The translations under genes were made by a program, and so were the position numbers. From Robertmurraya andreesenii (GTDB lineage: Bacteria; Bacillota; Bacilli; Bacillales; Cytobacillaceae), in assembly GCF_030813005.1 (NCBI RefSeq), contig NZ_JAUSTU010000010.1:103969-167968 (forward strand): DNA of 64,000 nt. Reading direction: 5' to 3'. The notes beneath the pieces were generated by a model. That model was not told where the DNA came from. It made no database searches and saw nothing but the letters and a program-made list of their open reading frames with translations. Of the stretch, positions 1-8,290 are shown piece by piece. How positions within the stretch are numbered: the stretch's first letter is position 1; every line of letters starts with the position of its first letter.

Positions 1-9
1 CTGTGGCAC
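1..9 (-). CDS. mreC: MreC, first three codons only (runs off the window)
   Basis: On the minus strand a GTG codon at base 9 is followed by CCA CAG, giving Met-Pro-Gln, which is how MreC starts in many Bacillus species. A GAGGTG ribosome binding site lies six bases upstream. MreC is the membrane partner of MreB in the rod-shape complex and is normally the next gene after mreB. Only three codons are visible, so the call rests on position and start signal. Confidence 0.5.
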
Positions 10-126
10 TCGTTACACCTCATTTATAACAAAATTAATGGCCCATCCTGTTGATAGAAGCTGCTTCATTGAAGAGTTAAAGCAGGCATCGATACTATTT
101 TCATAGAGCCGCCTACAAATAAATTG

Positions 127-164
127 AAAAAAGAGGGAGGAGACCTAAAGCGGCCGCCTCTTTC
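127..164 (-). terminator. Terminator-like hairpin between mreB and mreC
   Basis: Directly after the mreB stop the minus strand reads AAAGAGG, about 20 bases, then CCTCTTT running into six T. The 7-bp stem with a T tract looks like an intrinsic terminator, though the loop is long and GC-rich. It would partly separate mreB from mreC. Bases 10-126 hold nothing else recognisable. Confidence 0.45.
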
Positions 165-1187
165 TTAGCGGGATTCCTTTGCCCGATTTTTGAACAAATT
201 GATATTATCCAATGCTTTACCAGTACCAATAGCCACACAATCAAGAGGATTCTCTGCAATCAAGACTGGCATATTGGTTTCTTCACTAATCACCTTATCC
301 AGATTTCGAAGGAGCGCACCGCCACCTGTTAAGACAATGCCACGATCCATAATATCAGCCGCAAGCTCTGGAGGAGTCTTCTCCAATGTTGCCTTAACCC
401 CATCAACAATGGCATCGACTGTATCTCCAAGCGCCTTAGCAATTTCCTCTGCTGTGATTTCAATGGTCTTAGGGAGCCCCGTTAACAAATCACGACCGCG
501 AATCTCCATGTTCTCAATTCCTTCTGGGTCGCCTGCGCTACCGATCTCCACCTTAATCGCCTCAGATGTTCTGTCACCGATCATAAGATTGTATGTCTTC
601 CTTATGTAATTGACAATCGCATTGTCCATTTCGTCTCCTGCAACACGCACGGATTGACTTGTCACGATTCCTCCAAGTGAAATGATCGCCACCTCTGTCG
701 TGCCTCCACCAATATCAACAACCATACTGCCGGTCGGCTCCCAAACAGGAAGATTGGCACCGATTGCCGCTGCAAATGGCTCCTCGATCGTATAGGCATC
801 CTTTGCACCAGCCTGACGAGTAGCATCGATGACCGCACGCTCTTCAACAGCCGTAATTCCTGACGGTACACATACCATGACATACGGCTTGCTTGAGAAA
901 ATGCCGCTCGTTTTCACAGCTTGTTTGATGAAATGCTTCATCATCGTAGCTGTCGTCTCATAATCTGCAATTACGCCATCCTTCATCGGTCTTAGCGCCA
1001 CCACATTGCCAGGTGTTCGCCCGATCATATTTTTGGCATCATTTCCAACCGCAACGATATCCTTTGTATCCGTTTGTAGCGCCACAACGGAAGGCTCGCG
1101 AACAACGACTCCTTTTCCCTTCACATACACAAGCGTGTTCGCCGTTCCTAAATCTATCCCAAGGTCTTTTGTTCCCATTCCAAACAT
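165..1187 (-). CDS. mreB: Rod-shape-determining actin-like protein MreB
   Basis: MreB is a bacterial actin that polymerises on the inner face of the membrane and guides lateral wall synthesis. At 340 residues it has the usual family length. The nucleotide-binding signatures of the actin/Hsp70 fold are visible: phosphate-1 loop DLGTANTLVYV near the N terminus, phosphate-2 DIGGGTTEVAII mid-protein, and LTGGGALL near the C terminus. The ATG is preceded by AAAGGGAG. The neighbours radC and maf upstream, and the mreC start downstream, mark it as mreB itself rather than mbl or mreBH. The 249-base gap before it could hold its own promoter; a TATAAT-like hexamer is present near 1308-1313 but no good -35 was found. 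Confidence 0.96.
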   Translation of the reverse strand: MFGMGTKDLGIDLGTANTLVYVKGKGVVVREPSVVALQTDTKDIVAVGNDAKNMIGRTPGNVVALRPMKDGVIADYETTATMMKHFIKQAVKTSGIFSSKPYVMVCVPSGITAVEERAVIDATRQAGAKDAYTIEEPFAAAIGANLPVWEPTGSMVVDIGGGTTEVAIISLGGIVTSQSVRVAGDEMDNAIVNYIRKTYNLMIGDRTSEAIKVEIGSAGDPEGIENMEIRGRDLLTGLPKTIEITAEEIAKALGDTVDAIVDGVKATLEKTPPELAADIMDRGIVLTGGGALLRNLDKVISEETNMPVLIAENPLDCVAIGTGKALDNINLFKNRAKESR

Positions 1188-1436
1188 AGCTGTATCTCCC
1201 TTTCTAGAACAAATCGTAAAAGCATCAAGTGCTCATATTAGAGTAGTTTCCATGCATCATTCAAACAAATTCATTTCCATCATGAACCGGTCCAAAATCA
1301 CAAACTATATTATAGCCTAACGATGTTCAAAATCATAGTGTAATCCATTCTTATTATAAGGTTACGGTCAGAAATTTTCATTCCAAAAGCTATTGTCCCT
1401 ATTAAGCATTTTGTGTAGCAAAGTCATTTCTCTTTT

Positions 1437-2126
1437 TTACAAATATCCTTTTTCCTTCAGACTGACGAACTTATTTTCCCCGATGATGACATGATCCAAA
1501 AGTTCAATGCCAAGGATTTTCCCAGATTCCACGAGGCGTTTGGTCACCTCGATATCCTCTCGACTAGGCGCTGGGTCTCCGCTAGGGTGGTTATGAAAGC
1601 AAATAACAGATGCAGCCGAACGCCGGAGGGCCTCTTTAAATACCTCGCGGGGATGAACGATCGAAGCATTTAGACTCCCGATAAACACCGTTTTCTTATG
1701 CAGGACTTGATTCTTTGTATTCAAATAGAGGCAGACAAAATGCTCCTGAGCCAAGAATCTCATGTCGTTCATGACATAGTTGGCACCATCTTCCGGGGTA
1801 CGAATAACATAGCGGTCATCGTAGGTTAGGTTTGAGATTCTTCTACCAATTTCAACAGCGGCGAGTACTTGTATAGCTTTTGCTTTTCCAATCCCTTTTA
1901 TAGCCGTTATTTCATCTAAGGTAGCATCTTTTAATAATCTTAAGCCCTCAAAATTCGTTAGAAGACGATTTGAAAGCTGTAGGACCGATTCTTCCTTTGT
2001 TCCTGTTCTTAATAAAATGGCAATTAATTCATGATTGGATAGACTTTCTGGGCCATTTTGCTCGAACCTTTCCCTGGGCCGCTCCTCCGCAGGGAAATCT
2101 CGAATCATTAATGTTTCTGCTTGCAA
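1437..2126 (-). CDS. radC: RadC family JAB-domain protein
   Basis: This 229-residue protein has the RadC architecture: an N-terminal helix-hairpin-helix region (residues about 45-85, with IKGIGKAKA) and a C-terminal JAB/MPN metalloprotease-like domain whose zinc motif HNHPSGDPAPS is intact. The family was long linked to DNA repair, but its biochemical role is unsettled and the old radC repair phenotype was misassigned. It lies between maf and mreB, as in B. subtilis. The distal downstream gap suggests mreB may also have its own promoter. Confidence 0.93.
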   Translation of the reverse strand: MQAETLMIRDFPAEERPRERFEQNGPESLSNHELIAILLRTGTKEESVLQLSNRLLTNFEGLRLLKDATLDEITAIKGIGKAKAIQVLAAVEIGRRISNLTYDDRYVIRTPEDGANYVMNDMRFLAQEHFVCLYLNTKNQVLHKKTVFIGSLNASIVHPREVFKEALRRSAASVICFHNHPSGDPAPSREDIEVTKRLVESGKILGIELLDHVIIGENKFVSLKEKGYL

Positions 2127-2161
2127 TCCTTTTCCTCCTTCTCTAAATGAGCTCTAGGAGG

Positions 2162-2734
2162 TTAAAAGGGAAGTTGAAACCCTAGCTTTTTTAATTCTCG
2201 AATGGTCTTTGATAGAGGCAAGCCTACAACCGAATAGTAGTCTCCGTTAATTCTTTTTACTAGCAATCTTCCATACCCTTGTATTCCATAGGCTCCTGCC
2301 TTATCTAAGGGCTCTTTGGTGTCAACATAGCTTAGAATTTCATCCGCAGTTAACTCCCAAAACTCAACATCCGTTTTTTCAAAAAAATGAGTGTGTTCTG
2401 TTGGGGAAATAATTGTTACACCCGTATAGACTGCATGGGTACGTCCCGATAAGCTCTCAAGCATCGCTACCGCTTCTTGCTCAGATTTGGGCTTCCCGAG
2501 AACTTGTCCATCTGCGACAACGATCGTGTCAGAACCAATGACATAGGCAGATGGATGCTGTTTTGCAACATACTGGGCTTTTCTCCGTGCCAACTCCATG
2601 ACAATTTCTTCAGGGGTCCATTCAGATTGAAAGGACTCATCAACATCACTGCTGGAGACTTCAAATGTTAAATGTAGACTTTCAAGAAGTTCTTTTCGTC
2701 GTGGAGAAGAAGAGGCTAAAATGAGGGTCTGCAT
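2162..2734 (-). CDS. maf: Maf-family nucleoside triphosphate pyrophosphatase
   Basis: The 190-residue protein begins MQTLILASSSPRRKELL, the hallmark Maf N terminus, and contains GSDTIVV and KPKS motifs of the fold. Maf proteins hydrolyse dTTP, UTP and modified nucleotides to the monophosphate and affect septum formation when overproduced. The frame is open 33 codons further upstream, but the family always starts at the ATG at 2734, which has AGGTGAT seven bases before it. It is 35 bases from radC and likely cotranscribed with it. Confidence 0.95.
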   Translation of the reverse strand: MQTLILASSSPRRKELLESLHLTFEVSSSDVDESFQSEWTPEEIVMELARRKAQYVAKQHPSAYVIGSDTIVVADGQVLGKPKSEQEAVAMLESLSGRTHAVYTGVTIISPTEHTHFFEKTDVEFWELTADEILSYVDTKEPLDKAGAYGIQGYGRLLVKRINGDYYSVVGLPLSKTIRELKKLGFQLPF

Positions 2735-2993
2735 GAAATCACCTAACCTTACTATTTGTTTCAAAAAGGAGATACATCTCCATCGTAACAAATATTCCCC
2801 TAACAGACAATTTCCAATTGAATTTTTTCTCACTTCGCAAACTTTTTCGTCCTAGAATAAGACGATCTTCATGACTGAAAGGTTTCGCCAAATATAAATA
2901 TCAAATTCCCTTTTCTCTCTACCAGAGATGGACAAATTTAGATAAATGTTCACTAGCGGCACCCGCTGATCACTGACCATAGAGGTACCACCT

Positions 2994-3025
2994 GAAAAAG
3001 AGCCTGCTTAACGATGAACAGACTC
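2994..3025 (-). terminator. Terminator downstream of spoIIB
   Basis: On the minus strand GAGTCTG, a 12-base loop and CAGGCTC (one mismatch per arm) are followed by five T. It lies about 90 bases after the spoIIB stop. The 380-base gap 2735-3114 around it holds no gene; the rest of the gap shows only an isolated GGTACC palindrome near 2984-2989. Confidence 0.6.
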
Positions 3026-3114
3026 CTGATTTTAAGATTGGCTATCTTCATTTCAAAGTAGAGACTTATTTCCCAGAAAATAATTGTTTTTAAGAGAATA
3101 TTTGACAACAGAAT

Positions 3115-4158
3115 CTATAATGCGTGATAGATGGCTAGAAAATTCAGCAAATGCTGTTGAATTTTCGTGAGGAGCTTCGCATCTTTTTTGTCGTTGTAGC
3201 TGTTAATAGCGGCGACGGCTTGCTCAAGCTCTGTTTTTAATTCTTGAAGAGCTTTGTTTTCTATCCCTTTTATCCCTTTCCATGTTTCGAATTGAGTCGT
3301 AAGGGAGGCGACTGCATCAGCAGGAATCGCACTAGAAAGGCTTGCAGTTGCACTGATATTGGCAAGAGTTTGATAAAAGTCAGGGGCTTGTTCGAGCAGT
3401 TTCTTTTCTGAATCATTTAGCTTTTGAATTGTGCCACCACCGAAGCTAGATTCCTTTGCATAGGTCTCAATCCCGATTCCTTTTAGCTTTTCTCCTATGG
3501 ATTTTGCATTAGGAAGATTATCAGCAATTCCCACAAACAAATACGCTTTTTCATCCATTTCCATTATCTTGGTTGGAATACCGAGGTTGGTAATAGTAGC
3601 AGATTCCGAGGTAGCTGCTTCAACATTGGAAAATACCCCACCCTGAATGATGTAACCCGTTATGGCTGGCAATTCAAGAGAGGTTACGTCTGCCCCAGCA
3701 GCCTGCTCAGAATTTGGTTCTTCTACAGCTGGAGATTTATCAACCTCTAGTATTTTGTCGGAAATCACCATCTTCAACAGCAAAATTCCAAAGCTAGAGC
3801 CTATTACAACAGCGAGAAAAACCGTTAAGAAAACAGAAGGGAGCATGCTCTTTTTATTTGAAGTTTTCTTACCATTTGAAAATGGCTGATAGCTTTTTCC
3901 CTTACTTACTTTCTTTTTATTAGGGATTTTGTATTCTATCCATTCTTCCGTATCTTCCAGCTCAGGTAGAATCCAATCAAATTCATCCTCATCTTGCGCC
4001 TCTTGACCTGCAGCTGCCTCTTTTACGGAAATAGGTTCGATATTCCGATAGCGAGTCTCCTCGATTTCAGGTTTTTCAGGTTTTCTCCCTTTATCGTGGG
4101 ATCGTTCATTCCCGTTAATTTTAATGGTGATCGTTTTATGATTTCCTGGCTTCTCCAA
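3115..4158 (-). CDS. spoIIB: Stage II sporulation protein B (SPOR domain)
   Basis: SpoIIB helps septal peptidoglycan thinning at the start of engulfment during sporulation. The 347-residue protein has a charged cytoplasmic N terminus (about 1-105), one transmembrane helix (about 107-130, SVFLTVFLAVVIGSSFGILL) and an outer SPOR-like domain (about 165-240, with GYIIQGGVFSN and FVGIADNLPNAKSIG). Position next to maf-radC-mreB supports the name. It starts at TTG, preceded by AAGGAGG with seven bases spacing. A strong terminator separates it from the pilus operon upstream, so it is transcribed on its own, presumably early in sporulation. Confidence 0.85.
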   Translation of the reverse strand: MEKPGNHKTITIKINGNERSHDKGRKPEKPEIEETRYRNIEPISVKEAAAGQEAQDEDEFDWILPELEDTEEWIEYKIPNKKKVSKGKSYQPFSNGKKTSNKKSMLPSVFLTVFLAVVIGSSFGILLLKMVISDKILEVDKSPAVEEPNSEQAAGADVTSLELPAITGYIIQGGVFSNVEAATSESATITNLGIPTKIMEMDEKAYLFVGIADNLPNAKSIGEKLKGIGIETYAKESSFGGGTIQKLNDSEKKLLEQAPDFYQTLANISATASLSSAIPADAVASLTTQFETWKGIKGIENKALQELKTELEQAVAAINSYNDKKDAKLLTKIQQHLLNFLAIYHAL

Positions 4159-4210
4159 AGCTTGTCCTCCTTCCAGGTCGAATGCAGGTTTTCATCAACC
4201 ATAGCATAAA

Positions 4211-4252
4211 GACAAAAAAAAATAACAAGACTTTTGTCGTCTTGTTATAGAG
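4211..4252 (-). terminator. Strong terminator ending the pilus operon
   Basis: The minus strand has ATAACAAGAC, loop GACAAAA, GTCTTGTTAT and then nine T. The 10-bp perfect stem with a long T tract lies 20 bases after the pilO stop and just upstream of spoIIB. Confidence 0.92.
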
Positions 4253-4268
4253 ATTTTCGTCAAATTTT

Positions 4269-5312
4269 TTATTGGTTTAGCACAGGAATCTTCAGAACCT
4301 GTCCCGGACGAATAACATCATCTTTCAAATTGTTTGCTTCCTTGATTAATCTAATTCCCTCTTTAAAGTCTGTTTGATAGAATTTCTTCGCAATTTTTGT
4401 TAGATGATCTCCCGTTTGTACCGTATATTCATCGGAATTAGTATCTGTTTTCGCTTCTGTCTTTGAGTCATTATTCGAATCAACTGTGGTTGTTTGTGAT
4501 CCAGAGTTTGTTTTCGATGAGTTCGTAACATCTCCAAACTTGCTAAAAGGGTTTTTCTTCTTTGCCGGCTCTGGCGTTTGCATTTTTGGTAGACTATCGA
4601 TCAGATCTAAAAGACTTGGCATATAGAAGGCAGATAGTTTCACCTGATAGCTTAAAGGTTTTTCAGTCTGTTCGTAATCAATAATCTCTTCACCAGCAGT
4701 AAAATCGATCGCTTCCATAACCGTGATCCGTTCAGAACTTTCGAGAATCTGAATAAACTTTTCAAATTCAAAATAGCTTGGGGACTCAACATTTAGGGTG
4801 ATCGATATCTTTTTCACACCCGTAGGAAGTGGAATGGCTTCTTTCTTTTGATTATCTTCCATAGAGGTATCTTGCTCCCCAGTTTCAGCTGGTTCCTCAC
4901 TCGTACCTTCCGATGTTGTTGTTTGATCGTTCGTTTCCTCTTCTTTTTCCTCCACCTGTCCAGCTTCCTCTTCGGTCACTTCACCATCTTCAAAAACCAT
5001 ATTGACCACAAAGCTCCCGGAAACAACCTCGGCCTTCTCAATATCTAGCAGCAGTTGTTGAGATAAGGGCTTGACTGGTACCTTTTTCTGTAAAGCAACC
5101 GTGCTCTGAAAAGTGTTAGAGTTCGTATTCGTTATTTTTCCTTGCAGAACAGAAAGAATTTGCTCCTGTGACTTAAGCTCTGATTCCTTTATAGGTATTT
5201 CCTTCATTTTTGGGTAAAGAAGGAAAAAGAACAGGGCAACAAATAAAACAATCATCGTGAATATCAAAGCGGCTATCGTTACTTTGTTGTTGCTTGGCAA
5301 TTTCAGATTCAT
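4269..5312 (-). CDS. pilO: PilO-like pilus assembly protein with C-terminal LysM domain
   Basis: PilO forms with PilM and PilN the membrane alignment subcomplex of type IV pili. The 347-residue protein has a short cytoplasmic N terminus, one transmembrane helix (about 13-34, ALIFTMIVLFVALFFFLL), a coiled-coil-like stretch and a PilO-like alpha/beta region, with an acidic Glu/Thr-rich insert (about 115-155). Residues about 297-345 form a LysM domain (YTVQTGDHLTKIAKKFY ... RPGQVLKIP), which binds peptidoglycan glycan strands. LysM is not part of ordinary PilO, so this fusion is unusual. The start overlaps the pilN stop by four bases. The PilO call rests on order and topology more than on sequence. 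Confidence 0.82.
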   Translation of the reverse strand: MNLKLPSNNKVTIAALIFTMIVLFVALFFFLLYPKMKEIPIKESELKSQEQILSVLQGKITNTNSNTFQSTVALQKKVPVKPLSQQLLLDIEKAEVVSGSFVVNMVFEDGEVTEEEAGQVEEKEEETNDQTTTSEGTSEEPAETGEQDTSMEDNQKKEAIPLPTGVKKISITLNVESPSYFEFEKFIQILESSERITVMEAIDFTAGEEIIDYEQTEKPLSYQVKLSAFYMPSLLDLIDSLPKMQTPEPAKKKNPFSKFGDVTNSSKTNSGSQTTTVDSNNDSKTEAKTDTNSDEYTVQTGDHLTKIAKKFYQTDFKEGIRLIKEANNLKDDVIRPGQVLKIPVLNQ

Positions 5313-5962
5313 TCACCTTCGCCCCCTTGTTCATCGGAGGTTTCTGCACTGGCTTCTTCCTTCAAAACATCTCTTTTTAACTCCACTTCATATTCACCAT
5401 GATAACGTGGAATATATTTTTCGTTCTTCAGTTCACTCTCGTTCGGACCGTTATCGGTTTCTCCAATCGTCCTGTCATAGAAACTCGTTACGGCATCAAG
5501 CTGATTGAGCTTCGCGTCTAGCACCCATTTGGATTCGATCAATGCATTCAGATAGTAAGCTGCATCGCGGCTGGTTTCAAACTGAATCGTAAATTTTACA
5601 ACTCCTATTCCCTCATACGTAAAGCTTTGGAGAAATCCTCTTTCTGGAAGTAGTTCGGTCAATTTTTGTAGAATAGGAACTGTCTTAAGTGGATAATCCT
5701 CGGCCCATTTTACCGTATTTTCAAGTTCAGTGAGGGAGTTTGAAGCTTCATAATTCATAACCTTTTGCTGCTCATTGGCCACTAACTGCTCCGTTGTAGC
5801 GATCTGCTGCTCCAAATTGGCTATCTTATTCTCATAAGTCCGATTAAACCAATAGACAAAAAATCCACCAATAAGGAGGATTGCAGCTGAAATGATTGCA
5901 AGCAAGAAAAGGGATTTATTCTTTGCTTCTTTTTGCGGTAAAAGGTTAATTTCTACAAGCAT
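5309..5962 (-). CDS. pilN: Type IV pilus assembly protein PilN
   Basis: The 217-residue protein starts with MLVEINLLPQKEAKNKS, the conserved INLLP motif by which PilN docks into PilM, followed by one transmembrane helix (about 20-40) and a periplasm-equivalent coiled-coil plus ferredoxin-like domain. It forms the link between cytoplasmic PilM and PilO. It sits three bases from pilM and overlaps pilO by four, a tightly coupled unit. A good RBS (AAAAGGGGTG) precedes the ATG. Confidence 0.92.
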   Translation of the reverse strand: MLVEINLLPQKEAKNKSLFLLAIISAAILLIGGFFVYWFNRTYENKIANLEQQIATTEQLVANEQQKVMNYEASNSLTELENTVKWAEDYPLKTVPILQKLTELLPERGFLQSFTYEGIGVVKFTIQFETSRDAAYYLNALIESKWVLDAKLNQLDAVTSFYDRTIGETDNGPNESELKNEKYIPRYHGEYEVELKRDVLKEEASAETSDEQGGEGE

Positions 5963-5965
5963 GTC

Positions 5966-6955
5966 TTACACCCCTTTTAATGCCAGCCCTAACGCAAGGT
6001 AGTATTTATAAGAAAAATCTTGTTCAAGTGAAACTTGTTCCTGATAAGCAATCGTTTCTAATGGCACATCAAATCGGCCCTCGAGGTCCTTCTTTATTTG
6101 TGCAAGCATTGGATGATCCCCATCCAATAAGATCTTGGAGACCTGCTTCTTTCCTTGATGCAGCGAATAGCGATAAAAATCCATCAGACGATTGATTTCT
6201 TTATAGGTATCCTCAAGCTGAAACGACAAACTCGACTGTTCACCAATGTAAACTAAATCATAATTCCCATTCCGGTTGAGCTTCTTGTCCCATTGCTTTT
6301 CATCAAATTCCAATGGCAAATGATGCATGAAAAACGGAATCGTATTTTCAAAGATACAGATATTCACATCATTTAATCCAAACTGCACAATGAGGAGATC
6401 TTCCTCTTTCCCCGCTTGTTGTAAATGATGGTAAAGTCGGTAGATGGCTAAAGGTGAGACCTCGGCCGCTACTGGTTCAAGCTTCGCCTCAGATAAAAGA
6501 TTGCTATACTCAATGACATTGTCCTCCTGGGCTGCAAAGATAAGAATCTCTTTTTTCTCCTTATCCTTTGAAAGCACAACCGCATCAAAGACTGGTTCAT
6601 CAAATGGTAGATGAATACTCGTGCCCAGCTCTAAATAAAGATAGCCTTTAATCTCATCATCCTTCACTTCCGCAGGAATGGAAACCTTTCTGACTATGAC
6701 AAAGGATTCAGGAATTAAAAAACGAACCTGTCGATTACGAAGCTTCCAATCATTGACACATTCCTCTAGAATATTGGCTAGCGTCTCAAAGTCATTAATC
6801 TTCCCATTGGTGATCAGCCCTGTCGGGAGTAATCGCTCGCCCCATTTATAGGGAATCGGAGGCTTCGCCTGCTTTAACTCAAGATAGCGAATAGAATGAT
6901 CATTGATGATTATATTAACAACACGATCTTTTCGAGAAAATAAGGATAAATTCAT
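5966..6955 (-). CDS. pilM: Type IV pilus assembly protein PilM
   Basis: PilM is an actin-like cytoplasmic protein that binds the INLLP tail of PilN and couples the motor to the alignment complex. The 329-residue protein begins with a nucleotide-fold segment (RVVNIIINDHSIRYLEL), has the conserved RQVRFLIPESFVIVRKV region and a later DLLIVQFGLNDVNI segment, consistent with the PilM/FtsA-like fold. It is slightly shorter than Gram-negative PilM (about 350). Its ATG has AAGGAGT upstream. It is 10 bases from pilD and three from pilN. Confidence 0.9.
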   Translation of the reverse strand: MNLSLFSRKDRVVNIIINDHSIRYLELKQAKPPIPYKWGERLLPTGLITNGKINDFETLANILEECVNDWKLRNRQVRFLIPESFVIVRKVSIPAEVKDDEIKGYLYLELGTSIHLPFDEPVFDAVVLSKDKEKKEILIFAAQEDNVIEYSNLLSEAKLEPVAAEVSPLAIYRLYHHLQQAGKEEDLLIVQFGLNDVNICIFENTIPFFMHHLPLEFDEKQWDKKLNRNGNYDLVYIGEQSSLSFQLEDTYKEINRLMDFYRYSLHQGKKQVSKILLDGDHPMLAQIKKDLEGRFDVPLETIAYQEQVSLEQDFSYKYYLALGLALKGV

Positions 6956-6966
6956 AGAATGACTCC

Positions 6967-7716
6967 TTAAAAGCTAGCTAGTAATTGTAGATACGTATTC
7001 ACAATTTCTTCATAAAAATAATAAGCCGTGATCGTTCCAGCCGCAATAAAGGGCCCAAATGGAATCGGCTTGCTGCGTTTTACGATCTTGAATAATAGAC
7101 CAAACACTCCAAAAACTGCACCAAAAAGAGTAGCAAGAAAAAATGATAAAAGCATAACCTTTGTTCCAACAACAAAGCCCACTAATGCCATTAGCTTGAT
7201 ATCGCCTCCGCCCATTCCTCCCTTACTGACAATTGCAATTAGGAGAAGAAGGGAAAAGGCAATGGTTGCACCTAGGATTGAATCCCACCATGGTGTAAGT
7301 GGAATAAAAATCCGTTCTAATAAAAAAATCCCCGCAAACACAAGTAAGATTTTATCAGGGATGAGCATATAATTAATATCTGATACGAAGATAATCATAA
7401 ACAGAGAGATAAGCGTCCAAGCGACAAATAACTCAGCCGTCCAGCCTAACACGAGTGGAGCTGACACGAAAAGTAACCCTGTCATCAGTTCCACAAGTGG
7501 ATAGATAGGGGAAATACCCGCCTTACATTGACGGCATTTCCCCCCTTGGATTACATAGGATAGCACTGGGATAAGCTCATATGCCTTCAGCTGATGGTTG
7601 CAGTTCGGACAGGCTGAGCGTGGTGCTATGATTGATTTTTTTAATGGGACTCGTAGGCCTACTACGTTAAAAAATGAACCAAAGAGTAATGAATAAATAA
7701 ATATTAATAAATACAT
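6967..7716 (-). CDS. pilD: Prepilin peptidase / N-methyltransferase
   Basis: This 249-residue integral membrane enzyme cleaves the leader of type IV prepilins and methylates the new N terminus. It has the N-terminal zinc-binding cytoplasmic loop with two CxxC pairs (CPNCNHQL and CRQCK), the catalytic aspartates in FVSDINYMLIPD and in GMGGGDIKLMA, and about seven hydrophobic helices. In B. subtilis the equivalent gene at this chromosomal slot is comC, which processes competence pseudopilins; here it is embedded in the pil operon and probably serves both systems. The RBS is weak, which suggests coupling to the upstream pilA transcript. Confidence 0.95.
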   Translation of the reverse strand: MYLLIFIYSLLFGSFFNVVGLRVPLKKSIIAPRSACPNCNHQLKAYELIPVLSYVIQGGKCRQCKAGISPIYPLVELMTGLLFVSAPLVLGWTAELFVAWTLISLFMIIFVSDINYMLIPDKILLVFAGIFLLERIFIPLTPWWDSILGATIAFSLLLLIAIVSKGGMGGGDIKLMALVGFVVGTKVMLLSFFLATLFGAVFGVFGLLFKIVKRSKPIPFGPFIAAGTITAYYFYEEIVNTYLQLLASF

Positions 7717-7730
7717 CTTTTAATCGGCTA

Positions 7731-8180
7731 TTATTTAATATTTTTTCTAGTTATACTATTTGCCGAAAGCTCTCTGTCTAAGCCACGCTTACCCTTAATC
7801 ATAACTTTATAACCTGTAATCTTTCCACTAGAGTCTTTTTCCACAATAACATAAGAACTATTTTGGTTTGCAGTAGTATATGGTTTTTTAGTATCGGGAT
7901 CTTCAGAAATTTCTAAATATCCACCATCAATTAATTCTTTCATAGTAATCTTATTATCTGCACCCTCAACATCTCGTTCAGATGCTATAGCAGTTTTTGC
8001 GGAATTAACCATTTGTTGAGCATTTGCGATAATCGCATCTTTCTTTGTATTATCTATTAGGCCACCAATTGCAGGAACTGCAATCGCCGCAATGATCCCC
8101 AAAATTACAACTACCGCCAATAATTCCACCAAAGTCAAGCCTCTCTGGTCCTTCAGTCGCTTCTTCAAATTCTTCATCAT
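7731..8180 (-). CDS. pilA: Major type IV pilin
   Basis: The 149-residue protein has a class III signal: a basic leader (MMKNLKKRLKDQRG) cut before LTLVELLAVVVILGI, with Glu at mature position 5, then the long hydrophobic N-terminal helix. The globular part is small and lacks cysteines, so no disulfide-bounded D-region as in Gram-negative pilins. It is the only pilin in the minus-strand operon and is therefore the likely main subunit. Its own promoter candidate and a strong RBS (AGGGAGG) upstream fit high expression. It can start at 8180 or at the next ATG, 8177. Confidence 0.93.
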   Translation of the reverse strand: MMKNLKKRLKDQRGLTLVELLAVVVILGIIAAIAVPAIGGLIDNTKKDAIIANAQQMVNSAKTAIASERDVEGADNKITMKELIDGGYLEISEDPDTKKPYTTANQNSSYVIVEKDSSGKITGYKVMIKGKRGLDRELSANSITRKNIK

Positions 8181-8214
8181 GACATTTCCTCCCTAATTCT
8201 AGTAATTATTAACT

Positions 8215-8244
8215 ATTATAAGTTTACTCTATTAACATTGTAAA
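8215..8244 (-). promoter_or_regulatory. Candidate sigma-A promoter for pilA
   Basis: On the minus strand TTTACA (8244-8239) and TATAAT (8220-8215) are separated by 18 bases, within the 110-base gap between pilC and pilA. An internal promoter here would let the major pilin be made in excess over the assembly machinery. Confidence 0.6.
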
Positions 8245-8290
8245 TGAAAATGTGATATTTATCCCATTCTAATTGTTAACATTTTCCTAA

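Noticed and set aside
2975..2999. AGGTGGTACC on the minus strand near spoIIB, resembling a T-box core
   Set aside because: The rest of the T-box core does not follow, there is no stem I or specifier, and the next gene (maf) is not a tRNA or amino acid gene.
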